Below, one piece after another: positions 24,000 to 32,739 of a stretch of 37,019 nt of DNA (within the stretch, counting starts at the first letter, position 1; each line of letters begins with the position of its first letter). The notes under the pieces are model-generated. The model was not told the origin of the DNA, did no database searches, and saw only the letters and a program-made list of their open reading frames with translations. The translations under genes were made by a program, and so were the position numbers. The stretch comes from CAG-877 sp963645945 (GTDB lineage: Bacteria; Bacillota_I; Bacilli_A; RF39; UBA660), in NCBI GenBank assembly GCA_963645945.1, contig CAVIUA010000029.1, positions 1 to 37,019 of the forward strand, written 5' to 3'.

Positions 24000-25145
24000 A
24001 TGGGAAAAATATTTAAGCATTTAGATAAACCATTATTAATTATTTCTATATTACTATTTATTTTTGGCCTAATCATGGTTTTTTCTGCATCAAATGTAGT
24101 TGCTTATATGTCACATGAAGTAAGTGCTTATTATTATTTCATTAGACAAGGAGTCTTTCTACTAGCAGGATTTTTCATGTTCCTTGTAATGATAAATTTT
24201 TCAACTAAAAGTTATGGCTTTGTCTCCTGGGTTTTGTTGATTGTATTTTCAATAAGCTTAGTAGTCCTACTAGCAATTATTAAACCAAAGAATCAAGCTC
24301 AAAGCTGGTTTGAAATAGGACCTATATCTATTCAACCAAGTGAATTTATAAAAGTTATTGTTATAGTCTGGCTATCGTGTTTTTATGATAAACATCAGAA
24401 ACAATTAAATAAATATAGTACAAGTTTATTTCCTATATGTGTATGTGCAGGAATTGCTTTTTTAATATTTTTACAACCAGACCTTGGTACTATGATTATC
24501 TTTGCTTGTATCGTTGCTGCAATATTTTTTGCTGTACCAATAAGTAAGGAGATAAAATTAAAAACATCTTTTACCGCTTTAGGTTTTATACTCTTTGTCT
24601 TTGTAGCTTTTGCATCATCTGGTAAAAATCTTCTTCAAGAAAGACAACAAGAACGACTAAATTTTACTAATCCATGTGCTGACTTATTAGACTCTGGAAA
24701 TCAAGTTTGTAACAGTTACATCGCTATTAATAAAGGTGGCTTAACTGGTGTAGGACTTGGAAATTCAACTCAAAAATATTTGTACTTACCAGAACCGTAT
24801 ACAGACTTTATTTATGCCGTAGTTGTAGAAGAACTAGGATTAGTTGCTGGAGTTTTATTACTAATAGGTTATATGATAGTTTTATATAGAATATTAATCA
24901 TAGGTAGAAATAGTCCCTCAAATAAAGGAAGTGCCATATGTTATGGTGTTGCTATATACATATTCCTTCATGTAGCAGTAAACTTAATGGGTATATTAGG
25001 TTTAATGCCAATGACAGGTGTTCCATTACCGTTCATTAGTTATGGTGGTAGTTTCACAATTTGTTTAATTGCTGCTTTAACAGTTGTCCAAAGAGTCAGT
25101 GTAGAAACGGCTTTGGCTAAAGAAAGAGGTGCTAAGCGTGCCTAA
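24000..25145 (+). CDS. ftsW: FtsW/RodA/SpoVE-family peptidoglycan glycosyltransferase
   Basis: A 381-residue SEDS-family membrane protein with about ten hydrophobic segments, which polymerises lipid II during division or elongation with a partner class B PBP. Family motifs are present: LIIFGLIMVFSAS-type first helix, QPSEFIKV, FLQPDLGT, the large loop before YTDFIYAVVVEELG, and GLMPMTGVPLPFISYGGS near the end. FtsW and RodA cannot be cleanly separated here; the GVPLPFISYGGS ending leans to FtsW/SpoVE. The start at 24000 has GGAAGGATG upstream. The PLC-like gene starts within its last codons. Confidence 0.92.
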   Translation: MGKIFKHLDKPLLIISILLFIFGLIMVFSASNVVAYMSHEVSAYYYFIRQGVFLLAGFFMFLVMINFSTKSYGFVSWVLLIVFSISLVVLLAIIKPKNQAQSWFEIGPISIQPSEFIKVIVIVWLSCFYDKHQKQLNKYSTSLFPICVCAGIAFLIFLQPDLGTMIIFACIVAAIFFAVPISKEIKLKTSFTALGFILFVFVAFASSGKNLLQERQQERLNFTNPCADLLDSGNQVCNSYIAINKGGLTGVGLGNSTQKYLYLPEPYTDFIYAVVVEELGLVAGVLLLIGYMIVLYRILIIGRNSPSNKGSAICYGVAIYIFLHVAVNLMGILGLMPMTGVPLPFISYGGSFTICLIAALTVVQRVSVETALAKERGAKRA

Positions 25146-25755
25146 TATATTTATTCATGAAAAAGTTGCTTATAATATTGCTAAAGAAAATAAATATTTA
25201 GATACACCTAATTTCTATTTAGGAGTTCTAGCACCTGATGCTGTAAATTTAAATGGTTTTGCTTCTAAAGAAGAAAGATGGACTTCTCACTTAAGAGATA
25301 AAAATCTTTCAACCTGGCGTCAAAATATCATAAGCTTTTATAATAAGGAAAAAAATAATTATGACTCTACGTTCTTATCTGGCTATTTAATTCATATTTT
25401 AACAGATATTATATTTGATGATTATTTTTACGCCGATGTCATAGACCTAATAAAAAAAGATTATAAAGATATAGAAGATGCTCATCCAATATTAATAAAG
25501 TCAATGGATGAATACGCGATAGGTAATAAAAATGATAAGATAGTAGAATATATAAAGAATGAATTAGCTAAAGCTAACTATATAAGTATTAGAAATGTTT
25601 CAAAAGAACAATTACTTTCTTGGTCGAAGAAACAATTAAAATATAATGAATCATCCAAGAATGTTAATCCATATATTACAGATAACTTAATAAAAAAAAT
25701 GACTATTCAAGTCAGTAAAGAATATTTTGATATTGTAAATAATTGCTTTACGTAA
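25138..25755 (+). CDS. Zinc-dependent phospholipase C-like protein
   Basis: A 205-residue helical protein resembling the zinc-dependent phospholipase C / S1-P1 nuclease fold. His and Asp residues lie at the expected places: IHEKVAYNIA near the start, YLGVLAPDAVN, TSHLRD, and GYLIHILTDIIFDDYF. It has no signal peptide, so it is probably cytosolic, and its true substrate is unknown. I chose GTG 25138, 7 bases after GAGGTG (25127-25132); it overlaps the ftsW end by 8 bases. A decayed copy of part of this gene lies at 26629-26680. Confidence 0.78.
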   Translation: MPNIFIHEKVAYNIAKENKYLDTPNFYLGVLAPDAVNLNGFASKEERWTSHLRDKNLSTWRQNIISFYNKEKNNYDSTFLSGYLIHILTDIIFDDYFYADVIDLIKKDYKDIEDAHPILIKSMDEYAIGNKNDKIVEYIKNELAKANYISIRNVSKEQLLSWSKKQLKYNESSKNVNPYITDNLIKKMTIQVSKEYFDIVNNCFT

Positions 25756-25835
25756 AGTAAAAAAAATATATGATAAAAAACTTTTCTAAAAACAAAATTT
25801 GTATATAATAAACGGTATGAAGGAGGAGAAATTGT

Positions 25836-26534
25836 ATGGAAAAGAAAAAAGAAGGGAAAGGTTTAGTAACCGTAATAGTTATTTTAGTAATATTACTAGT
25901 ATGTGCATTAGGTAGTACAGCATATTTTTATTTAGAATCTGAAAGAGCAACTGGAAAAGAAACTGTAGTTACAGGTAAAGCTAGTAAGAATGATAATACT
26001 GAAAAAGCTGTAGTACTAAATGGCTTTGACAATAGTAAATCATTAAATACTACTGATAAGACTTATACTTTAAGTGCAAGTAATAAAGTAATAAATTTAG
26101 ATCTTGATGTCAATAGAAAAAACGTAACAGTATCTCTATCAGCTTGTGGAATAAATTTAGCATATAGCCTAGGCTGGGTAACTGAAAATGAAGAAAGTTG
26201 CAATGTTGGAATACGAGAAAAACGTGGAGAAATGACTTTTGAACAGGAAGTATCAGATGTTATGATTGGTGGCTTTGGTCAAGATGCAAGTCAAGATACA
26301 ATGTTATTCTTAATGGAAGATGGAACTATTGAATACCTTCCTATTGCGAAAGCATATAAAGCAGATAGCCCAGATAATATTAAAACAACTTATGGTACTA
26401 TTCCAGAAGTAAAAGATGTAATTAAATTATATCAGGTTTCTGCTGGAAACTACGTAACAGTACTTGCACAAAAAGCAGATGGTTCTTTCTATGATTTAAA
26501 TGAATCTTTATCCAGTATTAAAGCATGGAATTAA
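25836..26534 (+). CDS. Membrane-anchored hypothetical protein
   Basis: A 232-residue protein with a charged start, one hydrophobic segment (about 10-31) and an outward-facing domain of beta-rich character. It has one Cys pair (SACGIN and ESCNVG) that could form a disulfide. No lipobox or catalytic motif is visible, and I do not recognise the family. The part near the end, SAGNYVTVLAQKADGSFYDL, looks like a repeat-type beta module. AAGGAGGAG precedes ATG 25836, with TATAAT at 25804-25809 further upstream. Part of this end is duplicated in decayed form at 26701-26798. Confidence 0.65.
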   Translation: MEKKKEGKGLVTVIVILVILLVCALGSTAYFYLESERATGKETVVTGKASKNDNTEKAVVLNGFDNSKSLNTTDKTYTLSASNKVINLDLDVNRKNVTVSLSACGINLAYSLGWVTENEESCNVGIREKRGEMTFEQEVSDVMIGGFGQDASQDTMLFLMEDGTIEYLPIAKAYKADSPDNIKTTYGTIPEVKDVIKLYQVSAGNYVTVLAQKADGSFYDLNESLSSIKAWN

Positions 26535-26584
26535 TCTAAGATAAGAAATTTATTTGTAGAGAAAAAAATTAGAATAATTAATTT

Positions 26585-26614
26585 GTCAGTACATAGCGTG
26601 CTGACTTTTTATTT
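26585..26614 (+). terminator. Terminator after the membrane-anchored hypothetical
   Basis: GTCAGTAC (26585-26592) pairs with GTGCTGAC (26598-26605) with one G-U pair, followed by TTTTTATTTT. Confidence 0.8.
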
Positions 26615-26628
26615 TATTATTCAAAAAA

Positions 26629-26798
26629 CAATTTAAATGTAATGAATCATCTACGAATATTAATCCATATATTACGGGTGTAACTAAATTTGTATTATCA
26701 ACTAATAGTGCTGGAAATGCGTTACAATTTTAGCAATTAAATCTGATGGAACATTCTATGATTTATGGTACGCTCTAAAAGATACTGAGAATTATTAA
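26629..26798 (+). pseudogene. Decayed remnant of a duplicated PLC-like/hypothetical gene pair
   Basis: From 26629 the frame reads QFKCNESSTNINPYIT, matching QLKYNESSKNVNPYIT near the C-terminus of the PLC-like protein. It then runs into STNSAGN, and after a frameshift into AIKSDGTFYDLWYALK and a TAA at 26796-26798. That part matches SAGNYVTVLAQKADGSFYDL at the end of the hypothetical at 25836-26534. So pieces of two neighbouring genes are joined in the original order with the middle lost. It has no start codon or ribosome binding site and is followed by its own terminator. Confidence 0.75.
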
Positions 26799-26809
26799 TA
26801 AATAAACGT

Positions 26810-26841
26810 AAAGTGAAGTAAGACAAAAACTTCACTTTTAA
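26810..26841 (+). terminator. Terminator after the gene-pair remnant
   Basis: AAAGTGAAGT (26810-26819) and ACTTCACTTT (26829-26838) form a perfect 10-bp stem, followed by Ts that are partly within the stem. Confidence 0.75.
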
Positions 26842-26903
26842 ATTGTCAATAATCTTGTACAATTTATTACTTTGTGTTATTTTTAAATAAAGGATGTGAT
26901 AAA

Positions 26904-27308
26904 ATGGACTACTATTATGTTAGTATTGATGATAAAGAGTATTTTTTACCAAACTTAGTTTTTTTAGGAATGGAAGATGAAGCGGCTAGCTATATACAAC
27001 CAAAATATGATAAAAAATATGTAGCCATTGGTAAAATGAAAAGCGATGGTAATTATCAATTAATGCAAAAAACATATGATAGATGCAATAATTTTGTAGG
27101 AATGGTTTTAGCCGATACACCAGAAGGTGAAAAATTTTGTAAAATGGGAGAAACATTTAGAAGTATAGATAGAAGATGTGATATATGTGTTAAAACTGGT
27201 AATATTACAGCTGCCTGTGATCTATTAGAAAAAGGTATTGAATTATCTTTAAAACCATATAATCAGGTAATAAATGCAGAAAGTACTAAAAGTATTGCAA
27301 AACAGTAG
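26904..27308 (+). CDS. Hypothetical protein with C-terminal CxxC region
   Basis: A 134-residue soluble protein that I do not recognise. It starts MDYYYVSIDDKEYFLPNLVF and has a Cys-rich stretch late (RRCDICVKTGNITAACDLLEKG) that might bind a metal or form disulfides. I chose ATG 26904, preceded by AAGGATGTGAT; an upstream in-frame GTG at 26874 has no such site. It stands alone between two terminators. Confidence 0.65.
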   Translation: MDYYYVSIDDKEYFLPNLVFLGMEDEAASYIQPKYDKKYVAIGKMKSDGNYQLMQKTYDRCNNFVGMVLADTPEGEKFCKMGETFRSIDRRCDICVKTGNITAACDLLEKGIELSLKPYNQVINAESTKSIAKQ

Positions 27309-27349
27309 TTTTAAAAATTTGTGTAATGAGTTTTGATAAAAAATAAAGA

Positions 27350-27381
27350 AAGTTGAACTTTATAAAAGTTTGCTTTTTTTA
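27350..27381 (+). terminator. Terminator before the DHH phosphodiesterase gene
   Basis: AAGTTGAACTT and AAGTTTGCTT pair with one mismatch and G-U pairs, followed by seven Ts. Confidence 0.65.
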
Positions 27382-27407
27382 AATGCTTTTATCTTTTTAG
27401 GTAATTT

Positions 27408-27436
27408 TTGACATCTATTTTTATGAGTGCTATAAT
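27408..27436 (+). promoter_or_regulatory. Consensus promoter of the DHH phosphodiesterase gene
   Basis: TTGACA at 27408-27413 and TATAAT at 27431-27436 with 17 bases between, plus TG at 27428-27429 (extended -10). It is the closest match to consensus in the window. Confidence 0.9.
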
Positions 27437-27463
27437 ACAGTACTAACAAGGAGAAGATGGAAA

Positions 27464-28525
27464 ATGTCTGAGGTATGTAAAGATCTCAAACCAGAGTTAC
27501 TTAGAATAATAAAATCCTCATCTAAAATATTTATAACAGGACATAGTGAACCAGATTTTGATTCCATTGGCTCATCAATTGGTATGTTATCATTATGTCA
27601 ATCATTTGGAAAAGAAGCATATATAATAGTTGATGATGATGAAGTTAGTCTTGAACCTGGAGTAAAAAGAATAATCGATGTCAATAAAGGAAAATATCAT
27701 ATTATAAAACTAAATGAATTTATAGATTTAACATTAGATGATGCTGATTCAACATTAATAGTAGTTGACGCTAACAAAAAGTATCAAGTTTCAGCAACAC
27801 CTTTTCTTGATAGATTTCAAAATGTTGTAATTATAGATCATCATAATCCAGATCAACACACTATTCCCGCAACAGCTAGTTACATAAATCCAAAAGCATC
27901 ATCAGCAGCTGAACTGGTTGCTAAACTATTGAATTCATGCAAAGTCAGATATGATGCAAATGTTGCTAATTATTTATTAGCTGGTATCGAATTGGATACA
28001 AATAGGTACAAGAAAAATACTAGTTCAGTTACCCATGACACAGCTGAAAAACTAATAGTTCGCGGAGCTGATCCAGATTATGTAAATGAACTTTTTCTTG
28101 CTGAATTTGAAGCTGATCGACGAGTTAACAATTTAGTATATAATGGTACATTATTTGCTCATTATCAACACTATCAAATAAGTTTTACTTTGAATAGAGA
28201 AAAGCCAAATACTGTATATAAGAAAGAAGATTTAGCTAAAGCAGCTGATAAAGCTCAGAAGTATCAAACAGATGCTTCCTTTGCTATAGGATTTGTCAAA
28301 GATGACTTGATATCTATAAGTGCTAGAAGTAAAGGTTATATTGACGTAGGAGAAATAATGGAAGAATTTACCGGTGGTGGAAATACAAGGAGTGCTGCCT
28401 GTAAAATACCATCAACTGATATAATGTTAATAGAAGAAAAATTAAAAAGTGTTTTAGATGATAAACTAACTAGCACTGGTCAACAAGTAATGACTGAAAA
28501 ACAATATGTAAAAGTAAAAGAATAG
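27464..28525 (+). CDS. DHH-DHHA1 phosphoesterase, probably cyclic-di-AMP or nanoRNA hydrolase
   Basis: A 353-residue protein with the DHH and DHHA1 domains. The DHH metal site is visible: FITGHSEPDFDSIGSS near residues 22-37, VVDANKKYQ, and IDHHNPD with D125-H126-H127. DHHA1 carries GGGNTRSAACKIPS near 305. The sequence resembles the catalytic half of GdpP (the membrane c-di-AMP phosphodiesterase), but without its membrane, PAS and GGDEF parts. It may be a free-standing Pde2/DhhP-type c-di-AMP/pApA phosphodiesterase or an NrnA-type nanoRNase; the sequence does not decide. AAGGAG precedes ATG 27464, and the promoter is near-consensus, so expression should be strong. Confidence 0.87.
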   Translation: MSEVCKDLKPELLRIIKSSSKIFITGHSEPDFDSIGSSIGMLSLCQSFGKEAYIIVDDDEVSLEPGVKRIIDVNKGKYHIIKLNEFIDLTLDDADSTLIVVDANKKYQVSATPFLDRFQNVVIIDHHNPDQHTIPATASYINPKASSAAELVAKLLNSCKVRYDANVANYLLAGIELDTNRYKKNTSSVTHDTAEKLIVRGADPDYVNELFLAEFEADRRVNNLVYNGTLFAHYQHYQISFTLNREKPNTVYKKEDLAKAADKAQKYQTDASFAIGFVKDDLISISARSKGYIDVGEIMEEFTGGGNTRSAACKIPSTDIMLIEEKLKSVLDDKLTSTGQQVMTEKQYVKVKE

Positions 28526-28564
28526 AAAAGTTTTAAAATTTCTTTAGGACTTTTCTTTTTTTTT
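28524..28564 (+). terminator. Terminator after the DHH gene
   Basis: AGAAAAGT (28524-28531) pairs with ACTTTTCT (28549-28556), followed by a long T-run. Confidence 0.75.
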
Positions 28565-28582
28565 CGAATAATAAAGTAGGAG

Positions 28583-29263
28583 GTGATAAAAATAACATTT
28601 CATTATCGATATCGTAAGCAGATAATTATAGCGAGTACAATACTAATATTCATCACAATTACATCAATATTATATATAAGCAATCGTCCTAAAACAAAGT
28701 TAAAGGTAAAAGAGACTAAGATTACTTTAAAGAAAGACAAAAAGGAAACAAAAGAAGAGGTAGTTGAAGAATATAAAGTAGATATTAAAGGAGAAGTAGT
28801 TAATCCAGGAATTTATACTTTAAAAAGCACATCTAGAATAATAGACTGTATAGAATTAGCCGGTGGTCTGACAGAAAACGCTAATACAACAGTCTTAAAT
28901 CTAAGTAAAAAAATAACAGATGAAATGGTAATTATAGTCTATAGTAATGTTGAAGTGGAGGATTTTAAAAAGACAAAAGAATTAGAAAAACAAGTCCAAG
29001 AATCTTGTGTTCAAAAAGATGAAAACTCTCTTAAAAATGATGCTTGTATAGGAGAAGCTTCAAATAATACAGGTTTAATATCAATAAATACCGCAACAGA
29101 AGAGGAGTTATCAAGTTTATCAGGAATAGGTCCATCTAAAGCAAAACAAATAATAGAATATAGAAATTCGTCTGGTCCATTTAAAACAATTGAAGATATA
29201 AAACAAGTACCAGGTATAGGAGAAAGTATATATGCTCAAATTAAGGACTATATTACTACATGA
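28583..29263 (+). CDS. comEA: DNA uptake protein ComEA
   Basis: A protein of up to 226 residues that binds double-stranded DNA at the cell surface during natural transformation. It has an N-terminal membrane anchor (about 13-31), a Lys/Glu-rich linker, an SLBB domain (about 62-120, VDIKGEVVNPGIYTL then RIIDCIELAGGL), and two helix-hairpin-helix units at the end (SLSGIGPSKAKQIIEYR and IKQVPGIGESIYAQIKDY). The start is odd. The GTG at 28583 overlaps the last G of AGGAGG in a 10-base perfect ribosome binding site (28578-28587), and the codon at proper distance is ATA 28592. No ATG, GTG or TTG follows in frame before the anchor. comEC begins inside its 3' end. Confidence 0.88.
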   Translation: MIKITFHYRYRKQIIIASTILIFITITSILYISNRPKTKLKVKETKITLKKDKKETKEEVVEEYKVDIKGEVVNPGIYTLKSTSRIIDCIELAGGLTENANTTVLNLSKKITDEMVIIVYSNVEVEDFKKTKELEKQVQESCVQKDENSLKNDACIGEASNNTGLISINTATEEELSSLSGIGPSKAKQIIEYRNSSGPFKTIEDIKQVPGIGESIYAQIKDYITT

Positions 29264-31325
29264 TTATATATACTATATCTTACTATCAATTACAGTTTTA
29301 ATTACCATAATAAACATATTAATACCAAGACAAAGTATTTATAATGAAAATATAAAAAGTATAAGAGCAAAAATTATTTCTTCATCAATAACAGGTGATA
29401 AGTTAAATCTAACAATAAAAAATAAAGAGAAATTGTTAGTAACATACTACTTTAAAAGTAAACAAGAAAAAATTAATTTTCAAAAAAATTATCACTTAGG
29501 AGACATTATAGAAGTAAAAGGTGATTTATCTATACCAAAGAAAAATACAACTAAATATCTTTTTAATTACAATTTATATTTAAAACATAAAAATATTTAT
29601 TATACAGTCACCTCAACAAATATAAAAAAACTATCTAATAATAAAAACATATATTACAAACTAAAAAATGTAATTGTTAATTTATCCGAAAAAAATGCTT
29701 ATTTAAAAACATTTCTATTAGGAGATAAATCGAATCTAAGTACTAAAATAATGTCAAGTTATCAAGAAAATGGTATAAGTCATTTATTCGCTATATCAGG
29801 TATGCACATAGCTCTATTATCATCATTAATTACGAGGTTTTTAAAGAAATTCAAAGTAACTGAAGAAAAACGTTATTATATTACCTCCACAATTTTAATA
29901 ATTTATTTGTTACTAGTAGGTTTTTCACCATCTATTTTAAGAGGTGTATTATTCTATTTATTATTTTCTTTAAATAAGGTTTATTATTTCTATGTAAAAC
30001 CCATAAATATATTTATTGTAATATTATCTGTTTCATTAATTATTAATTATAATTATGTATTTGACATTGGCTTCTGGTATTCATTTGTAATTAGTTTTTC
30101 TTTAATTGTAACTAGTAAGTATTTAATAAGTGATAACTATTTACTAGGTTTATTAAAAACATCAATTATATCATTTATAGTAAGTATACCAATTAGCCTA
30201 TATAGTTTTTATCAAATAAACATTTCAAGTATTTTCTATAATTTATTCTTTATACCTTATGTAAGTATAATTGTTTTTCCATTATCATTAATTACTCTTG
30301 TTGTACCAATACTTTTACCTTTATATGAAATATTAATAAAAATATTAGAAGAAGTATCTTTATTTTTAAGTCATAATAGATTATTGATACTAACATTTCC
30401 AAGAATTAATTTTATATTCTATATTATTTACTATATTCTAATAATTATTTTTATTAAAGGATTACTAAAAAAGAATTACTATAAACTAATTCCATTATTT
30501 GTAGTACTGCTAATTCATTACATATATCCATATTTTCAAAATGATTTAATAGTAGAGGCCATTGATATTGGTCAAGGTGATTCTATTCTTCTATATTCAG
30601 GTAGAGAAACAGTATTAATAGATACTGGAGGTAAAGTATCATACGCTAAACCATCTTGGGCAAAAAGTAATAAGGAATATTCTATTGTTAAGAATACAAC
30701 TATACCCTTACTAAAAAGTTCTGGCATCAGAAAAATAGATTATTTAATTTTAAGTCATGGCGATCAAGATCATGTAGGAGAGGCTATTAACTTGATAAAT
30801 AATTTCAATGTAAAAAATGTCATATTTAATGTAGGAAATATTAATAAACTTGAAAAAAATATTATTAAAGTCCTAGATAAAAAGAAAATAAATTATTATA
30901 AAGATTTAAGTGAATTAAGTGTCTTTAATAATAAACTATACTTTTTAAATACCAGCATTTACAACAATGAAAATGATAATTCTAATGTCCTTTATTTTAA
31001 TTATAGTAATTATCAATTTTTATTCATGGGTGATGCAGGAGTAGAAAAAGAAAATGATATTTTAGAACAATATAATCTTAAAAATATAGATTTCTTAAAA
31101 GTAGGACATCATGGATCAAATACAAGCAGTAGTGTATTGTTTATAAATAGTATAAATCCAAAATATTCATTGATTAGCGTTGGTAAAAACAATCGTTATG
31201 GTCATCCTAAAGAGACAGTGTTAGATATTTTAAAAGATAGTAAAATATACCGAACAGATAAGGATGGAAGTGTAGAAATTAGATTAAATAAGAATGGATA
31301 TAAGATTAAAAATTGCAAGCCATAG
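29232..31325 (+). CDS. comEC: Competence channel protein ComEC/Rec2
   Basis: A 697-residue membrane channel for uptake of single-stranded DNA. The N-terminal part has a soluble OB-like region, then the Competence domain with FAISGMHIALL near residue 187 and about ten hydrophobic segments. The last 250 residues are a metallo-beta-lactamase-like domain (IDIGQGDSILLYS, IDTGG, SHGDQDHVGE near 507, VGHHGSNTS). ATG 29232 overlaps comEA by 32 bases, with GGAG 9 bases upstream. Bases 30756-31036 recur perfectly at 33700-33980, and the tail after 31037 is one of two alternative versions present here. The length and frame are normal, so the protein should be intact. Confidence 0.93.
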   Translation: MLKLRTILLHDYIYYILLSITVLITIINILIPRQSIYNENIKSIRAKIISSSITGDKLNLTIKNKEKLLVTYYFKSKQEKINFQKNYHLGDIIEVKGDLSIPKKNTTKYLFNYNLYLKHKNIYYTVTSTNIKKLSNNKNIYYKLKNVIVNLSEKNAYLKTFLLGDKSNLSTKIMSSYQENGISHLFAISGMHIALLSSLITRFLKKFKVTEEKRYYITSTILIIYLLLVGFSPSILRGVLFYLLFSLNKVYYFYVKPINIFIVILSVSLIINYNYVFDIGFWYSFVISFSLIVTSKYLISDNYLLGLLKTSIISFIVSIPISLYSFYQINISSIFYNLFFIPYVSIIVFPLSLITLVVPILLPLYEILIKILEEVSLFLSHNRLLILTFPRINFIFYIIYYILIIIFIKGLLKKNYYKLIPLFVVLLIHYIYPYFQNDLIVEAIDIGQGDSILLYSGRETVLIDTGGKVSYAKPSWAKSNKEYSIVKNTTIPLLKSSGIRKIDYLILSHGDQDHVGEAINLINNFNVKNVIFNVGNINKLEKNIIKVLDKKKINYYKDLSELSVFNNKLYFLNTSIYNNENDNSNVLYFNYSNYQFLFMGDAGVEKENDILEQYNLKNIDFLKVGHHGSNTSSSVLFINSINPKYSLISVGKNNRYGHPKETVLDILKDSKIYRTDKDGSVEIRLNKNGYKIKNCKP
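30756..31036 (+). repeat. 281-bp perfect direct repeat, copy 1 (inside comEC)
   Basis: It is identical base for base to 33700-33980, at an offset of 2,944. Outside the left end there is no similarity. Beyond the right end the two copies continue as diverged comEC tails of exactly the same length (289 bases to the stop). Confidence 0.97.
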
Positions 31326-31336
31326 AAAGGAAGAAT

Positions 31337-32362
31337 ATGAAAAGCAAAATTGATTTAATAGATAGTAAAGAAGTTGATGTGCTATATAATGATATAAAAA
31401 AGTTAGTTGAAGAAAGCAGAAATAGAGTATATAAAACTGTTAATATAGAAATGATAAAATTATATTGGAACATAGGCGAAATGATAATAGAAAAACAAAG
31501 TGGAAATAAAAAGGCTAAATATAATGATTATATTACCAAGGAGTTATCTATTAGGCTTACAACAGTTTTTGGAAAAGGTTTTTCAAAAAGAAATTTAGAA
31601 AGGATGAGAAAATTTTATTTATGTTATCCAATTGCGACAACATTGTCGTCGCAATTATCATGGTCTCATTATTTAGAACTTATAAAAATAGAAGATGATG
31701 TAAAAAGAAATTTTTATATGCATGAATGTATTAATTCTAATTGGAATGTTAGAGAACTTGCAAGGCAAAGATCAACACTTTTATATGAAAGAGTATATAA
31801 TGCAAAAGATAAAAATAAAATATTAGAAATATCAAATAAAGGTTTTATAGTTAATGAACCTAAGAATATAATAAAAGATCCATTTGTATTAGAGTTTTTG
31901 AATATTAAAGAAAATACAAATTATTTAGAGTCTGATTTAGAAAAAAATATTTTAAATCATTTAAAAGAATTTTTGTTGGAGTTAGGTAAGGGATTTACTT
32001 ATGTTGGTAATCAAGTTAGAATTACACTTGATACAGAACATTATTATCCAGATTTGTTATTTTATAATAGAATACTTAAATGCTTTGTGATTATAGATTT
32101 AAAAATAGGAAAAGTAACTCATAAGGACATTGGGCAAATGCAGATGTATGTAAATTATTATGATAGAAATATAAAAGCGTTGGATGAAAATAAAACTATT
32201 GGAATATTATTATCAACTGATAAAAATGAAACAATAGTTAAATATACGCTCCCAGAAGATAATAATACGATCTTTTCAGCTGAGTTTAAATTAACAATAC
32301 CATCAAAACAAGAGTTCATTAATGTAATTGAAGATGAGAAGAGAAATTTGGAATTATTGTGA
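31337..32362 (+). CDS. YhcG-family PD-(D/E)XK nuclease (DUF1016)
   Basis: A 341-residue protein of the YhcG/DUF1016 family, often near restriction or mobile genes. The N-terminal part has the winged-helix-like DUF1016_N pattern (YWNIGEMIIEKQ, FSKRNLERMRKFY, LSWSHYLELIKI). The C-terminal part is the nuclease fold, with PDLLFYN near 237 and FVIIDLKIGK near 250 giving the D...D-x-K catalytic set, then GQMQMYVNYYD. It is complete. ATG 31337 follows AAAGGAAG. It starts 11 bases after comEC, the same layout as the broken homologue at 34282. An 8-bp inverted repeat (31631-31638, 31648-31655) sits in the codons before LSWSHY. Confidence 0.88.
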   Translation: MKSKIDLIDSKEVDVLYNDIKKLVEESRNRVYKTVNIEMIKLYWNIGEMIIEKQSGNKKAKYNDYITKELSIRLTTVFGKGFSKRNLERMRKFYLCYPIATTLSSQLSWSHYLELIKIEDDVKRNFYMHECINSNWNVRELARQRSTLLYERVYNAKDKNKILEISNKGFIVNEPKNIIKDPFVLEFLNIKENTNYLESDLEKNILNHLKEFLLELGKGFTYVGNQVRITLDTEHYYPDLLFYNRILKCFVIIDLKIGKVTHKDIGQMQMYVNYYDRNIKALDENKTIGILLSTDKNETIVKYTLPEDNNTIFSAEFKLTIPSKQEFINVIEDEKRNLELL

Positions 32363-32431
32363 TGATAAGTTTAATAATAAATGAAATAAGATTGTAAATT
32401 ATAATCAAAATCCATAAAAAGGAGATTTAAG

Positions 32432-32572
32432 ATGAATAATATAAAAGAATATACAAATAAAATATTTGAAGATATAAAACGTATTGATGAAGCAGGTAAC
32501 GAATATTGGTATGTCAGAGAATTACAATGTATTTTAGAATATACTCAATGGGGAAGATTTGAGAGAGAATAA
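32432..32572 (+). pseudogene. N-terminal fragment of a DinD-like DNA-damage-inducible gene
   Basis: An open frame of 46 codons with a good AAAGGAG site: NKIFEDIKRIDEAGNEYWYVRELQ and then LEYTQWGRF. This matches the start of DinD-family proteins, which read FE-I---D-NG-E-W-AR-L---L-Y--W--F and continue for about 230 more residues. Here the frame stops right after that, and no later part is visible. It is a truncated gene between the complete yhcG and the lipoprotein gene. Confidence 0.75.
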
Positions 32573-32598
32573 AACCTTTTCAAAATCAAAATTTTGTG

Positions 32599-32670
32599 TA
32601 TAATATTAAGTGTGTTGAGATTATTTTCTTTCTTTGATCGGAAAATATAATAATCCAACACTTTTTATTT
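32599..32670 (+). ncRNA. Hairpin with T-run next to a TATAAT; small RNA or terminator
   Basis: TATAAT at 32599-32604 is followed almost at once by a long imperfect hairpin, with GTGTTG (32612-32617) pairing CAACAC (32656-32661) and GATTAT (32619-32624) pairing ATAATC (32650-32655). It ends in CTTTTTATTT. The -35 element is poor. It may simply terminate transcription from yhcG and the dinD fragment, or be a short RNA of about 60 bases. Confidence 0.4.
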
Positions 32671-32739
32671 TGCAAGAATTTTATGAAATTAAAGACTTTT
32701 CGTTAGAAATTTGGTACTATATCTATAGGATGTGATAAT

